43,709 nucleotides of DNA. Origin: Acholeplasmatales bacterium (lineage in GTDB: Bacteria > Bacillota_I > Bacilli_A > Izemoplasmatales > Izemoplasmataceae). The notes beneath the pieces are model-generated. The model made no database searches and was not told the DNA's origin. It saw nothing but the letters and a program-made list of their open reading frames with translations. The stretch is taken from positions 1-43,709 of the forward strand of contig RECF01000064.1 of the NCBI GenBank assembly GCA_007694145.1, in the 5' to 3' direction. Below are positions 8,051 to 16,190 of the stretch, piece after piece. How positions within the stretch are numbered: the stretch's first letter is position 1; every line of letters begins with the position of its first letter. A program made the position numbers and the translations under genes.

Positions 8051-10086
8051 CCTGTTTCTCCTCCTCGTAGTTTGGTTTTGATCCAAGCGGCGAGCGCCGC
8101 CTTGTCGGTCGTTTCGGGCAACGTGACGTGACCGTCTTTCTGCGCGTTGAACCGGGCACTGGTCTTAACAGCGGCCGCATTGCGCGCCCAGGCTCTGCGT
8201 GCGACACCGCCCATGACATCAAACATCATCGCTTTATCGATGATCGCGTCGACCCGTTCTGAACCATCAAGCACCAGACCGTAGCCCCCGTTGATGGCTT
8301 TCCCTGTACCGACGCCACCGCCGTTATGTAGCGCAACGAGACTCATGCCACGGGCCGCATTTCCGGCAAAAACATGGGTGGCCATCTCACTCATGATACG
8401 GGACCCGTCATAGATGTTGGCGGTTTCGCGAAAAGGCGAATCGGTCCCGCCCGTATCGTGATGATCGCGTCCGAGCATGAGGGCGCCGATGGTGCCCTCG
8501 CGGACCATGGCATTGAAGGTGCGGGCGATGTCCCGACGGCCCCAGGCATCTTGATACAGGATGCGCGCCTGCGTCCCGACCACTAAGTCATGTTCCCCCG
8601 CCAGATCGACCCAGTGGTAATTGTCACGGTCCTGCACACGCCGCTTCGGATCGATGCAGGCCTTCGCCGCGGCATCGGTCTTAGCGAGGTCTTCGGGGTC
8701 CCCAGAGAGACACACCCAGCGAAACGGTCCATAGCCGTAATCAAACAAGGTCGGACCCATGATATCTTCGACATAACTTGGCCAGATGAAACCGTCGTTT
8801 GGATTTTGCCCGTTCTGGCACACCTCAGCGATGCCCGCATCAAAGACGGCTTTCATAAAACTGTTGCCGTAGTCGAAAAAGTAAATGCCGCGCTCATGGA
8901 GTGTCTTAAGCGCTTTAAAATGCCGTTTGAGCCCAGCATCGACATGTTGCTTGAAACGATCGGGATCGTCCTTGATCAAGGCTGTCCGTGCCGCAAAACT
9001 AAGCCCTTGCGGTGTATAGCCACCCTCATAGACGTTGTGGCAACTTGTCTGGTCGCTGAGCAGATCGATGTGCACAGAGTGCGTTACCGCATATTCAAGC
9101 AGTTCGACGATGTTGCCGTGGTAGGCTAAGCTCGCACCGTGTCCAGCGTCTTGCGCGTCTTTGGCCGCTTGATAGGCCGCATCCGGCGTATCAAACACCG
9201 CGTCAACCCAGCCTTGTTCATGGCGGGTCTCAATCCGTGAGCGGTCGACCTCGGCAATCAATCCTACGCCCCCAGCCATCTTCATCGCCTTGCCTTGCGC
9301 GCCACTCATGCCGCCTAAGCCACTTGAGACAAAAAGGACGCCAGCGAGGTCCTTGTCTTCATGAATGCCGAGTTTCATCCGACCGGCATTCAGCAATGTC
9401 GAATACGTGCCGTGCACAATCCCCTGAGGCCCGATATACATCCAGCCCCCCGCCGTCATTTGCCCATAATTCGCCACACCCAGTGCAGCCGCACGGGCAA
9501 AATGCGCCGGTGTGTCATATTGACCGATCATCAAACCGTTCGTCAAAATGACCCGCGGTGCATGCGTAAACGACTTAAAAAGACCCAAAGGATGACCCGA
9601 CATGAGCACGAGGGTCTCATCGGCGGCCATCTTTTGCAAATAATGCGTCACCAAGCGGTACTGCATCCAGTTTTGAAAGACTTGCCCAGATTCACCATAG
9701 GTCACCAGTTCGTATGGATACAGGGCAATCGCAAAACTGAGGTTGTTGTCAATCATCACCTGAAAAGCCCGGCCCTCAAGGGTCATCCCTTCATACTGAT
9801 TAATCGGCCGCGCTGTCAAGGGACCTTCAGGGCGAAACCGGTAACCGTAAATGCGACCGGTCGTCATCAGTTCCTCGTAAAACTCGTCAATCAGACGCCC
9901 TTGCCAGCTTTCAGGAATATAGCGCAACGCATTGTCCAAAGCTTGCACGATGTCCGCTTCAGAAAGCGACGCAAATCGTTTCGGTGCCCGGCGTATGCCC
10001 GGCGCAAAACCCGGGTGTTTCGGCAAGGTATCAAATAGATCCAGTAACGAAACGGACGGGCGTGACTCATGGAATTCTCGGGTCAT
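8047..10086 (-). CDS. hutU: Urocanate hydratase, long form
   Basis: 679-residue NAD-dependent lyase converting urocanate to 4-imidazolone-5-propanoate, second step of histidine breakdown. Family motifs include YELVTYGESGQVFQNWMQYR, VLMSGHPLG, NYGQMTAGGWMYIGPQGIVHGT, VSSGLGGMSGAQ and the C-terminal VALHNGGGVGTGKAINGGYG. It is well over 100 residues longer than Bacillus and Pseudomonas HutU (about 550) and close to the long urocanase of animals and some anaerobes. The ATG at 10086 follows GAGGAGG with a 6-nt gap and overlaps the end of hutH by 20 nt. The TTG further upstream overlaps the ribosome site and is rejected. Confidence 0.95.
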   Translation of the reverse strand: MTREFHESRPSVSLLDLFDTLPKHPGFAPGIRRAPKRFASLSEADIVQALDNALRYIPESWQGRLIDEFYEELMTTGRIYGYRFRPEGPLTARPINQYEGMTLEGRAFQVMIDNNLSFAIALYPYELVTYGESGQVFQNWMQYRLVTHYLQKMAADETLVLMSGHPLGLFKSFTHAPRVILTNGLMIGQYDTPAHFARAAALGVANYGQMTAGGWMYIGPQGIVHGTYSTLLNAGRMKLGIHEDKDLAGVLFVSSGLGGMSGAQGKAMKMAGGVGLIAEVDRSRIETRHEQGWVDAVFDTPDAAYQAAKDAQDAGHGASLAYHGNIVELLEYAVTHSVHIDLLSDQTSCHNVYEGGYTPQGLSFAARTALIKDDPDRFKQHVDAGLKRHFKALKTLHERGIYFFDYGNSFMKAVFDAGIAEVCQNGQNPNDGFIWPSYVEDIMGPTLFDYGYGPFRWVCLSGDPEDLAKTDAAAKACIDPKRRVQDRDNYHWVDLAGEHDLVVGTQARILYQDAWGRRDIARTFNAMVREGTIGALMLGRDHHDTGGTDSPFRETANIYDGSRIMSEMATHVFAGNAARGMSLVALHNGGGVGTGKAINGGYGLVLDGSERVDAIIDKAMMFDVMGGVARRAWARNAAAVKTSARFNAQKDGHVTLPETTDKAALAAWIKTKLRGGETG

Positions 10087-11587
10087 CAATGGCCTCCTCA
10101 AACAGCGGATCGTCCAAAATCAGACGTTCACTCGCCTTGATGTACGGTTGCATCACGACATCACGCTCGATGAAGGGCACGACCGTACGAATCTTGTCAT
10201 AGAGGGCTTGCGAAACGACCGACACATCGCCAAGACCCCGGAAATCTAAGGCCTGCGCTGCCGTCATCATCTCCATGCCCAACACTTGAATCGTGTGTCT
10301 GACGACCTGACGGGCCTTGCGGGCGGCGATGGTCCCCATCGACACATGGTCTTCTTGATTGGCACTTGAAGGAATCGAATCGACACTGGCGGGGTGGCAG
10401 AGTACCTTGTTTTCACTGACAAGACTCGCCGCCGCATATTGCACGATCATATACCCTGAATGCAAACCTTTCTCCTTGATGAGAAAGGGGGGCAGTTTTT
10501 CGTTGAGGTGCGGATTGACCAAACGCTCGATCCGCCGTTCGGAAATGTTGGCGAGTTCGGCGGCCGCAATCGCGAGATAATCTGAGGCTAAGGCGACAGC
10601 CTGGCCATGAAAATTTCCAGCGGACAAGGCTCTGCCGTCTTCAAGGACGACTGGGTTATCCGTTGCGGCATTCATTTCCCGGGTGATGACGTCGGCGATA
10701 TGGATGAACGCATCTAAGCTCGCCCCGTGCACTTGGGGGACGCATCTGAGGGCGTAGGCATCTTGGATACGATGCTCACCTTGCCGGCTGACACGACGAC
10801 TGCCTGCTAAAAACCCTCGCATCCGTTCTGCGACGACGTTTTGACCATGCTGGTTACGGATGCTGTGAACCATCGGGTCTAAGGCATCGACGATCCCCGA
10901 AAACGCCTCAAACGACAGGGCGGCGGCCCGGTTGGCCGCAGAAAAAGCACGCATTGCCTCATAAAGGGCATGCGCGGCAACGCTGGTCATCGCCTGGGTG
11001 CCGTTGATAAGGGCAAGACCCTCTTTGGCATGCAGTGCCTCAAGCGGTTTGATATCGCGATGTTTGAGCCCTTCTAAAGCAGGGACGATGCGCCCTGCAT
11101 GCCACACTTCGCCAAGCCCAATCAGCGGTAAGGCCATATGCGCAAGTGGCACCAAATCACCACTCGCACCCAGCGACCCTTGGCTATAGATGACCGGCAC
11201 GATGCCTGCGTTCAAAAACTCAACCATCTTTTCCACCAGTTCCACCCGTACGCCACTGTACCCTTTAATCAGTGCATTGATACGCAAAGCGAGCATCCCA
11301 CGAACAATCGGTTCATCAAACGGTTCGCCTAAGCCGCACGCATGACTTTTCAATAAATTTTCCTGCAAGGCATTCACATCCTCACAAGAAATCAGTTCAT
11401 CGCTCAGTTTGCCAAAACCCGTATTGACACCATATACCGTTTCCTTGCGCGCAAACATGTCTTCAATAATCGCGCGTGACGCTTGAACTTTCGCCCAGGC
11501 GGTTTCTGATATCATCACGGGTTGTTTGTGCAAAGTAATCTGCATCAAAGTTTCGATGTTCAGGTCATAGCCATTCAGTGTAATCAC
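10067..11587 (-). CDS. hutH: Histidine ammonia-lyase
   Basis: 506-residue enzyme removing ammonia from L-histidine to give trans-urocanate, entry step of the Hut pathway. The Ala-Ser-Gly triad that cyclises to the MIO electrophile is at residues 141-143 (GSLGASGDLVPLAHMAL). The catalytic-loop Tyr lies in VYGVNTGFG near residue 53, and the NFHGQAVALASDYL, QYAAASLVSENK and SIPSSANQEDHVSMG segments are all present. It starts with GTG at 11587, six nt after a perfect AGGAGG; the upstream TTG lies inside that ribosome site. It is the first gene of the operon, behind a promoter with a cre-like site. Confidence 0.96.
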   Translation of the reverse strand: MITLNGYDLNIETLMQITLHKQPVMISETAWAKVQASRAIIEDMFARKETVYGVNTGFGKLSDELISCEDVNALQENLLKSHACGLGEPFDEPIVRGMLALRINALIKGYSGVRVELVEKMVEFLNAGIVPVIYSQGSLGASGDLVPLAHMALPLIGLGEVWHAGRIVPALEGLKHRDIKPLEALHAKEGLALINGTQAMTSVAAHALYEAMRAFSAANRAAALSFEAFSGIVDALDPMVHSIRNQHGQNVVAERMRGFLAGSRRVSRQGEHRIQDAYALRCVPQVHGASLDAFIHIADVITREMNAATDNPVVLEDGRALSAGNFHGQAVALASDYLAIAAAELANISERRIERLVNPHLNEKLPPFLIKEKGLHSGYMIVQYAAASLVSENKVLCHPASVDSIPSSANQEDHVSMGTIAARKARQVVRHTIQVLGMEMMTAAQALDFRGLGDVSVVSQALYDKIRTVVPFIERDVVMQPYIKASERLILDDPLFEEAIDDPRIP

Positions 11588-11617
11588 ACCGTTCCTCCTC
11601 AATAAGACATCGTCCCT

Positions 11618-11646
11618 ATGATAGCATAGAACGCTTAAAAATAAAA
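11618..11646 (-). promoter_or_regulatory. Promoter of the hut operon
   Basis: Extended -10 TGCTATCAT (TATCAT at 11618-11623) with a weak -35 TTTTAT (11641-11646) at 17-nt spacing. The -35 overlaps a cre-like sequence, so a bound repressor would block polymerase. Confidence 0.65.
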
Positions 11647-11655
11647 GCGTTTACA
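11642..11655 (-). promoter_or_regulatory. Candidate CcpA catabolite-responsive element (cre)
   Basis: TGTAAACGCTTTTA on the minus strand matches the cre consensus TGWAANCGNTNWCA at all but one position. It overlaps the -35 of the hut promoter. CcpA repression of hut is established in Bacillus; here it is inferred. The inverted repeat AACGCTT/AAGCGTT spanning the same site could alternatively bind another dimeric regulator. Confidence 0.55.
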
Positions 11656-11679
11656 CCGTGACGACCCCCTCGTTTTCAA

Positions 11680-11713
11680 GCCAAAAAGAAGACACGGCCA
11701 AGCGGCTGTGTCT
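11680..11713 (-). terminator. Terminator after the GNAT fusion gene
   Basis: Ten-bp stem AGACACGGCC (11690-11699) / GGCTGTGTCT (11704-11713) with AAGC loop. On the minus strand it is followed by TCTTTTTGG. It separates the GNAT gene from the hut promoter. Confidence 0.85.
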
Positions 11714-11719
11714 TTCTGT

Positions 11720-12841
11720 TTACGTGATAAACTGCACGACCATGAGCACGGCGGAGATGGCTAACAATACCGCCCACAAAACCGGGTTTACACGGCGAAT
11801 GCGTCCCCCGCCCATCGCATTAGCGGGCGCTATCCCAAGGAGTAGGTCGAAGAAGATCGCATACGGGATGATGAACCGGAACAAACCCATCAATTCAATC
11901 AGACGTGGGTTGTTGGGGCGATAGAGCGGAAACAAAAACACGGCCACCGCTGAAGCAGTCAAGAGCACGAGTACCGAAGGCAACGTCATCTTGAACAACG
12001 TCTGCTTCTCATGATCCTCCCGCCAGACGGCTTTGTTTGGATAAAGACCCCCAAAGGTGACGAACACACCGGAAAAAAACAAGGTGATCGCGGTCGCAAG
12101 GATCATGCCGCTCTCCCAATACCGGTAGACAACTTTAAACTTGAGCCGCCTTGCCGCAAGCAGCATCGGCCCAAACTTGAGGGCAAAAAGGAGCGCCGCA
12201 ATGACAGGTGCTAACCAGATGATATGCACATGCAAGCGCCACCCTTGCCTAAGCATAAGCAAGACAATGAGCACCGCATGAAAGAGCACCTGCACCCACC
12301 ACGCCCCCAGCGGTTTCGCATGCCGGTCATCGGGTGTTGCAGGCATCGTGTCCTGCAAGGCTTTCGACCACCAAAAGTAACCGATGTCAACCAGATGATT
12401 GCCCTTGAACCACACTTTCGGCAAGGCTTTTTGGTAGCGGTGATACTGATCAGCCGTTGAGCGGAGCGCAAACCCGTGCTGGGCGAACAAATTGCTTGAG
12501 GCAGTGTTGTGCCCTTCGACACAACCGGCGACTTCCGCATACCCTGCGTTCTCAAAATGATCCATGGCCGCCGCAAACAGCCTCCCGGCAATCCCGCGGC
12601 CTTGGGCATCGGGGTGGGTGAACAAATATTTGATCATCCCGAGTTTTCGGCCTTCTTGTAAGTTGATCGTGCCGCAGACGATACCACCTAGTATGGTCTC
12701 CTCTTCTTTGTAGACCAAGGTGTAATCGCCGACATCAAAGGCCATGAAATAGCCGAACAAGCCGAAACTCTTTCGTAAAATCGGTAACAACGTCTGTCTT
12801 TGGTTTTCATTTAAAACTTCAATCGTGTTGTCAAGGTTCAT
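11720..12841 (-). CDS. GNAT acetyltransferase fused to a degenerate site-2-protease-like membrane domain
   Basis: 373 residues. Residues 1-140 form a GNAT acetyltransferase with the acetyl-CoA loop HPDAQGRGIAGRLF (76-89) and the NLFAQHGF end. Residues 180-373 are an about six-helix membrane domain. Its RRLKFKVVYRYWESGMILA (231-249), FVTFGGLYPN and GIAPANAMGGGRIRRVNPVLW (336-356) resemble conserved parts of archaeal/bacterial M50 (site-2 protease) proteins. The zinc HExxH is absent (FALKFGPMLLAARR instead), and the usual LDGG aspartate is Met in AMGGGR. So it is probably catalytically dead as a protease. GAGGAGG precedes the ATG. The acetyl acceptor is unknown. The M50 relation is my reading of pattern, less certain than the GNAT call. 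Confidence 0.75.
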   Translation of the reverse strand: MNLDNTIEVLNENQRQTLLPILRKSFGLFGYFMAFDVGDYTLVYKEEETILGGIVCGTINLQEGRKLGMIKYLFTHPDAQGRGIAGRLFAAAMDHFENAGYAEVAGCVEGHNTASSNLFAQHGFALRSTADQYHRYQKALPKVWFKGNHLVDIGYFWWSKALQDTMPATPDDRHAKPLGAWWVQVLFHAVLIVLLMLRQGWRLHVHIIWLAPVIAALLFALKFGPMLLAARRLKFKVVYRYWESGMILATAITLFFSGVFVTFGGLYPNKAVWREDHEKQTLFKMTLPSVLVLLTASAVAVFLFPLYRPNNPRLIELMGLFRFIIPYAIFFDLLLGIAPANAMGGGRIRRVNPVLWAVLLAISAVLMVVQFIT

Positions 12842-12885
12842 TGCATTATCCTCCTCGTCTGGTAAACCCTTGTTTATTCATGACT

Positions 12886-12894
12886 ATGATACCA
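12886..12894 (-). promoter_or_regulatory. Possible promoter of the GNAT fusion gene
   Basis: Minus-strand extended -10 TGGTATCAT (-10 at 12886-12891). No convincing -35 was seen at the right distance. It lies 45 nt upstream of the ATG. Confidence 0.45.
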
Positions 12895-12987
12895 TAACAC
12901 AGGCTGTAATCGCCCCTAAATTTGACGTTTGCCAAAAATACGACACGTGCGCGATATTTCCATCCCAACTACACCCTAAAACAACAT

Positions 12988-13018
12988 AAAAAAAACAGCG
13001 GTTCATCTGAACGCGCTG
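12988..13018 (-). terminator. Terminator of the tRNA-Tyr/Trp unit
   Basis: Minus strand CAGCG(C)GTTCA, GA loop, TGAACCGCTG (one bulge), followed by eight Ts (12988-12995). It lies 26 nt after tRNA-Trp. Confidence 0.85.
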
Positions 13019-13043
13019 CCTTCATACGTGGTTGGCCACAAAG

Positions 13044-13118
13044 TGGCAGGGGTGACAGGATTCGAACCCGTACCGACGGTTTTGGAGACCGCTGTGCTAC
13101 CGTTGACACCACACCCCT
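13044..13118 (-). tRNA. tRNA-Trp (CCA)
   Basis: Minus-strand cloverleaf with acceptor AGGGGTG/CACCCCT, anticodon loop CTCCAAA, T loop TTCGAAT, discriminator G and encoded CCA. The anticodon is CCA, reading UGG only, consistent with UGA remaining a stop codon. It lies five nt after tRNA-Tyr. Confidence 0.96.
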
Positions 13119-13123
13119 AGATC

Positions 13124-13207
13124 TGGTGGAGGGGGACGGATTTGAACCGCCGAACCCGAGGGAGCAGATTTACAGTCTGCCGCGTTTAACCACTTCGCTA
13201 CCCCTCC
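13124..13207 (-). tRNA. tRNA-Tyr (GTA)
   Basis: Minus-strand class II tRNA: acceptor GGAGGGG/CCCCTCC, anticodon loop CTGTAAA with GTA, long variable arm, T loop TTCAAAT, discriminator A and encoded CCA. It is the first gene of a two-tRNA transcript. Confidence 0.96.
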
Positions 13208-13238
13208 ATAAAAAGGCCGCATCTCTTAGGGCTGTTTT

Positions 13239-13267
13239 ATTATATCAAAGATGACTTTTAAAATCAA
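13239..13267 (-). promoter_or_regulatory. Promoter of tRNA-Tyr/Trp
   Basis: Minus-strand TTGATT (13262-13267), 17-nt spacer, TATAAT (13239-13244). Confidence 0.85.
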
Positions 13268-13347
13268 CCATCATTTTCAGTGGACGCATCGAAAGCCTCG
13301 TATGTGTCAAGGCTGCATCAAGCGAACACAACACCCACGCGGATTAC

Positions 13348-13388
13348 AAACGTGGCCCCACCCGTATCAATCAAGGTGGGCCACGTTT
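13348..13388 (-). terminator. Probable terminator of the arsR-copA operon
   Basis: Long inverted repeat: AAACGTGGCC-C-CACC pairs with GGTGGGCCACGTTT, with one bulged C and a 12-nt loop. The run of Ts is short (only the TTT inside the stem base), so strength is uncertain. It lies 20 nt after the stop. Confidence 0.6.
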
Positions 13389-13407
13389 CAAAACATCGTG
13401 CAAAAAC

Positions 13408-13593
13408 TCAGCTTACGGTATAACCAGCCTGCACGATGGCCTCTTTGACAACGGCTTCATCGAGTGTATCCTCGACCCTCACAAGCTTGTTGTCAAGATC
13501 AATGGTCACATGCTTCGCACCCAAAGCCGCAAGCGCCTTTTCAATGCGCATCTTGCAATGGCCGCATGTCATGTCTTCAACCTTGAACTCCAT
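13408..13593 (-). CDS. Possible separately translated CopZ-like copper chaperone (internal start in copA)
   Basis: The last 61 codons of copA begin with ATG at 13593, preceded at 8-nt distance by AAGGAGG (13602-13608), as good as any ribosome site in the window. The 61-residue product (MEFKVEDMTCGHCKMRIEKA at its start) has the size and CxxC motif of a free CopZ chaperone. CopZ would pass Cu(I) to CopA. The site could simply be a relic of a former separate copZ whose upstream stop codon was lost. Evidence is sequence only. Confidence 0.45.
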   Translation of the reverse strand: MEFKVEDMTCGHCKMRIEKALAALGAKHVTIDLDNKLVRVEDTLDEAVVKEAIVQAGYTVS

Positions 13594-15804
13594 CTTGGTT
13601 TCCTCCTTGATTTCAGATTCGAACTCCGGTAATTTAAACGCTTTTAAGCGCAATGCATTCAAGACCACGGCAATCGATGAGAAACCCATGGCCGCCGCCG
13701 CAAGAACCATCGAAAGGCGTCCACTTGCGGCTAAAGGAATCGCCACAAGATTGTAGGAAAACGCCCAGAAAAAGTTTTGGCGGATGTTTCGCAAGGTCGC
13801 CTTGCTCATGTCGATCGCCTTGATGACTAGTCCAAGATCATGGCTCATCAGCGTAACGTCGCTTGAATCGATTGCAATATCGGTCCCATGACCCATGGCA
13901 ATCCCTACATCGGCAAGTTTGAGCGCTGGGGCGTCATTGATTCCATCCCCGACAAACGCCGTCACATGCCCTTTTTTCTGCAAAGATTCGACAATACCCG
14001 CCTTTTCATGCGGGAGCACGCCCGCAAAAACATCATCGATGCCCGCTTCTTTGGCAATGGCCGCTGCGACTGTTTTATTGTCTCCGGTGACCATATACGT
14101 CGCAATACCACGTGCCCGCATCGCTCTGATGACCGCCTTTGATGTCGGTTTCAGTTCATCCCGTACCGCATACACGGCACGCACTTGATTGTCTACCGCG
14201 ACGAAGTTGGTTGTTTTGGCCGCCTCGACAAGTGTTGCATGCGCGGCATCGAAATCGCGGGTGTCAAGTCCTTCATCTTCCATCAAGGCCGCCGTACCAA
14301 TCAGGACACGTTGCCCCTTGACCATAGCGGCAATCCCTTTGCCTTGAAACACTTTGAAATCGGTGGCCTCACTTGCGGTGTCCATGCGGCTTTCGGCATA
14401 GACGATCAGTGCTTTTGAGATCGGGTGGGTGGATTCCTTTTCAACCGCGTGCACGAGGGTGAGTACCGATTCATCCCCCAACCAATCGGTAAGCGTTGGT
14501 TTGCCGGCCGTCAACGTGCCCGTCTTGTCAAAGGCGATGGCATCGATCGCATTGGCCCGCTCAAAAAACTCGCCCCCTTTGTAGAGAATGTGGTTTTGAG
14601 CGGCCTTGCCGTTCCCGACCAAAATACTCGTCGGTGTCGCCAAACCCAAGGCACATGGACAGCTGATAACGAGAATGGCGATGCTGCGGGTGAATGCTTC
14701 CGCGAAAGTAAAGCCATCGAGCACAACCATGTGCAAGAGGAAGTTGAGCAAAGCAATGGCCATGACCCCTGGCACAAAGTAAGCCGCCACTGTATCGGCA
14801 GTCCGCTGAATGGGCAATTTTTGGCTACTGGCTTCCTCGACCGTCGCGATAATCTGACTGAGCATCGTGTCACTGCCGACCTTGGTGGCCTCAATCACCA
14901 CCTTCTCACCGACATTGAGGGTCGCACCGATGACCGTGTCGCCGGCTTTTTTGCCAACCGGAATACTCTCACCGGTAATCATCGATTCATCACTATGGGT
15001 GCTGCCTTGGACAATCTTACCATCGACAGGAAACTTCTCACTCGCTAACACGACGATTTTATCACCGACGAACACGTCGTCAATCGGCACCATACGGGCC
15101 CCATCATCAAACACTTTACGCGCTTCCTTCGCCCCGAGATTAATCAGTTCGACCAAAGCATCGGTCGTCCGTTCTTTCGCTACATGTTCGAAATAGTTGC
15201 CGACGAGGACCATCGTGATGATGACTGCGCTGATTTCAAAGTACAGTTCCGGCCCGTGCATCCCCATGCCACCGCTAAGACGGTGCTCTAAAAAGAGATA
15301 CAGACTGTAAAAGTAAGCACTGCTCGTACCCAGGACAACCAGAATGTCCATCCCAAGCACTTTTTTACGTAAGGATTTATACGCACTCTTGTAAAAACGG
15401 GCGCCGATGTAAAACTGGACAATCCCCGCCACAATCAGCTGGAAGAGACCATCCATGAACAGGCTCGGCACATAAAGAAAGGCAAACCAGTCCAGATGAC
15501 CAAACATCGCCCACAACAACGGAAACGACAAAACAAGCGCCAAGATGACCCGTTGTCTGAGACGCTTGCGTTCTTTGGCGTTGTCTTCAAGTGAAGCCTC
15601 AAGGACCGGTTTGTATCCCGCCGCTTGGATGAGTGCGGCCATGTCGGTCAGCTTGTAGCGATTTTCGTCATAGCTGAGCAACACTTTGCCAGCCCCAACG
15701 TTGACTTTGACACTCGCCCCCTCAACGGACTCAAATGTATTCTCAATGGTTTTAGCACACATGGTGCATGTCATGCCTTCGACGCGCAACGCTTTTTTAA
15801 TCAT
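13408..15804 (-). CDS. copA: Copper(I)-exporting P1B ATPase with C-terminal CopZ-like domain
   Basis: 798-residue membrane ATPase pumping Cu(I) out of the cytoplasm. It has an N-terminal heavy-metal domain (GMTCTMC, C13/C16) and eight membrane segments. The phosphatase loop is ITGES, the intramembrane copper site CPC is at 382-384, and phosphorylated D426 lies in DKTGT. STHP and GDGINDAPALKLADVGIAMG follow. Helix 7 has YN and helix 8 MGFSS, the Cu(I)-type (P1B-1) signature. Unusually, a second heavy-metal domain (DMTCGHC) follows the last helix after a charged linker; it looks like CopZ fused in frame. AAGGAGA precedes the ATG, which overlaps the arsR stop (ATGA). Expression is probably controlled by that regulator. 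Confidence 0.95.
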   Translation of the reverse strand: MIKKALRVEGMTCTMCAKTIENTFESVEGASVKVNVGAGKVLLSYDENRYKLTDMAALIQAAGYKPVLEASLEDNAKERKRLRQRVILALVLSFPLLWAMFGHLDWFAFLYVPSLFMDGLFQLIVAGIVQFYIGARFYKSAYKSLRKKVLGMDILVVLGTSSAYFYSLYLFLEHRLSGGMGMHGPELYFEISAVIITMVLVGNYFEHVAKERTTDALVELINLGAKEARKVFDDGARMVPIDDVFVGDKIVVLASEKFPVDGKIVQGSTHSDESMITGESIPVGKKAGDTVIGATLNVGEKVVIEATKVGSDTMLSQIIATVEEASSQKLPIQRTADTVAAYFVPGVMAIALLNFLLHMVVLDGFTFAEAFTRSIAILVISCPCALGLATPTSILVGNGKAAQNHILYKGGEFFERANAIDAIAFDKTGTLTAGKPTLTDWLGDESVLTLVHAVEKESTHPISKALIVYAESRMDTASEATDFKVFQGKGIAAMVKGQRVLIGTAALMEDEGLDTRDFDAAHATLVEAAKTTNFVAVDNQVRAVYAVRDELKPTSKAVIRAMRARGIATYMVTGDNKTVAAAIAKEAGIDDVFAGVLPHEKAGIVESLQKKGHVTAFVGDGINDAPALKLADVGIAMGHGTDIAIDSSDVTLMSHDLGLVIKAIDMSKATLRNIRQNFFWAFSYNLVAIPLAASGRLSMVLAAAAMGFSSIAVVLNALRLKAFKLPEFESEIKEETKMEFKVEDMTCGHCKMRIEKALAALGAKHVTIDLDNKLVRVEDTLDEAVVKEAIVQAGYTVS
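13602..13608 (-). promoter_or_regulatory. Internal Shine-Dalgarno within copA
   Basis: AAGGAGG on the minus strand, 8 nt before an in-frame ATG (13591-13593) at the exact start of the C-terminal heavy-metal domain. Confidence 0.55.
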
Positions 15805-16172
15805 GTCAAGGTCTCCTTCTTGTACATATTGCAGACGTATATATGTTGGTCTTTAATCGCTTCATGGCGATGAAAGTGCGCCTCATCTTCGACAAGCCGC
15901 GCGACACGCGCCCTGAGCACGCGTAAGTATTCAATCAGTGCCGTTTCAGCAAGCAAACCCGCACTCACCGTATGAAAACCTCGCTGTTTCTCGCGACGAA
16001 CGGTCACGATGCCGGCTTCTTTCAACTTATTCAAATGTTTGGTGATGTTGACTTGTCGCTCACCGAGAATTTCTTCGAGTTCACAGACACACAACTCTCT
16101 TCCTAAGAGCAACACAACGAGTCTGAGTCGTGTTTCATTACCAAGCTGTTTCATGATTTCCATGCGATCCAT
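15801..16172 (-). CDS. ArsR/SmtB-family metal-responsive repressor
   Basis: 123-residue winged-helix DNA-binding repressor. The helix-turn-helix runs through ILGERQVNITKHLNKLKEAGIV (35-56), and the wing is VRREKQRGFHTV. ELCVCEL carries C28 and C30, the same place and pattern as the metalloid-binding cysteines of ArsR/CadC-type sensors. A His/Cys-rich tail (H99, H101, H103, H110, C114) could form a second site. The ATG at 16172 follows GAGGTGAG; the longer open frame starts upstream of the promoter and is not transcribed. It overlaps copA by ATGA, so its likely ligand is copper, though arsenic-type sensing cannot be excluded. A palindrome over its -10 suggests autorepression. Confidence 0.88.
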   Translation of the reverse strand: MDRMEIMKQLGNETRLRLVVLLLGRELCVCELEEILGERQVNITKHLNKLKEAGIVTVRREKQRGFHTVSAGLLAETALIEYLRVLRARVARLVEDEAHFHRHEAIKDQHIYVCNMYKKETLT

Positions 16173-16190
16173 CTTTCTCACCTCGTTTTC

